Assembly (NCBI GenBank): GCA_025618425.1
Contig: CM046846.1
Span: 29,345,075 to 29,409,074 of the forward strand
DNA length: 64,000 bases
From: Heliocidaris tuberculata
Lineage: Eukaryota > Echinodermata > Echinoidea > Camarodonta > Echinometridae
Reading direction: 5' to 3'
Translations under genes and position numbers: made by a program
The notes under the pieces: model-generated
What the model saw: only the letters and a program-made list of their open reading frames with translations
What the model was told of the DNA's origin: nothing
Databases searched by the model: none
Shown here: positions 63,501 to 64,000 of the stretch, in pieces
Numbering within the stretch: the first letter of the stretch is position 1
Layout of the letters: each line of letters begins with the position of its first letter

Positions 63501-64000
63501 TGTATAAAGCAGGATAGAGAAGCCGGTAAAAAGCCCAAATCCATTATGTAGCGCCAATTTGTTTCAAGGGGATGGTGGTTGCGAGTGTGGGTTCGTCTTT
63601 GGGTTAAGTGTCTACAGATAAAGGGGAGAGGTATATGGGTGGAAATTGTTCGAGGGGTTAGCCATGAAAGGTCTATAAAAGCTAGAAAGAGTGAGGGGGA
63701 GGGAGAGAGAAATAAATAGTGACATAAAGAAAGTACAAATATATGAAAAGAAGGAGAAATTAAAGGAGTCTGCTGTAGATGGAGGGGAGAGGGAGAAACT
63801 AGGGGAAGGGGGTATAAAGGAGAGGAAGAGAATGAGATTCCGGAAGGAAATACCGCAGCCTATATACTGTATAAGGTATTTCTATATAGCCTTCCATCAC
63901 CTATTGAAATGTGCGAACAATACAAAGACAATATTACATTACATAATCCGAACATGATTTATTTGGGATATATCGAACAGGGTATCAAAATTGCCCTTGG
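63501..64000. other. Purine-rich non-coding end of window
   Basis: GA-rich from about 63690 to 63850. The open frame across it is a composition artefact. Confidence 0.5.

Overview
This is eukaryotic genomic DNA. It is AT-rich and intron-rich, and it is crowded with microsatellites, long C/G homopolymers, terminal-inverted-repeat (TIR) elements and degraded non-LTR retrotransposons. No bacterial-style operon, rRNA or CRISPR array was seen. The protein-coding content (a TMEM179B-like membrane protein and a UBE2K-type ubiquitin-conjugating enzyme with a UBA tail) is animal-like. The repeat style resembles a marine invertebrate, and an echinoderm such as a sea urchin is my best guess. The species assignment is inference.

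Layout. (1) 1-1330: 3' half of a decayed L1-like retrotransposon on the minus strand. (2) 1612-6859 (+): exons 2-6 of a TMEM179B-like gene, copy A; its first exon should lie left of the window. (3) 6.9-23.2 kb: repeats. They include a foldback element, a 1.86-kb TIR element with a hAT-like insertion, a CR1/L2-type RT remnant, a 260-bp hairpin and a ~190-bp satellite array. (4) 23252-34604 (+): a complete six-exon TMEM179B-like gene, copy B (195 aa), with a 7.9-kb first intron. (5) 34.6-41.5 kb: flank of copy B, still alignable by eye to the flank of copy A (8.9-14.0 kb) but interrupted by a 3.8-kb hAT-bounded composite insertion. (6) 41.5-48.2 kb: non-coding, repeat-rich, possibly including UBE2K 3' UTR. 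(7) 59240-48237 (-): complete five-exon UBE2K gene, 199 aa. (8) 59.3-64 kb: tandem CAG...GGCGG-type elements, a tRNA-Arg-like gene between short inverted repeats, and an intact-looking Harbinger-type element (62241-63497) with perfect 42-bp inverted repeats, TTA target duplication and a frameshifted MADF-domain ORF.

The two TMEM179B-like genes and their flanks form a head-to-tail tandem duplication with units about 27-30 kb apart. Insertions present in one unit and absent from the other give internal dating. One of them, a tRNA-derived SINE, interrupts the last codons of copy B and gives it a new stop codon. All splice junctions were assigned by eye from GT/AG sites, reading-phase agreement and family similarity. 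No alignment or search was run.
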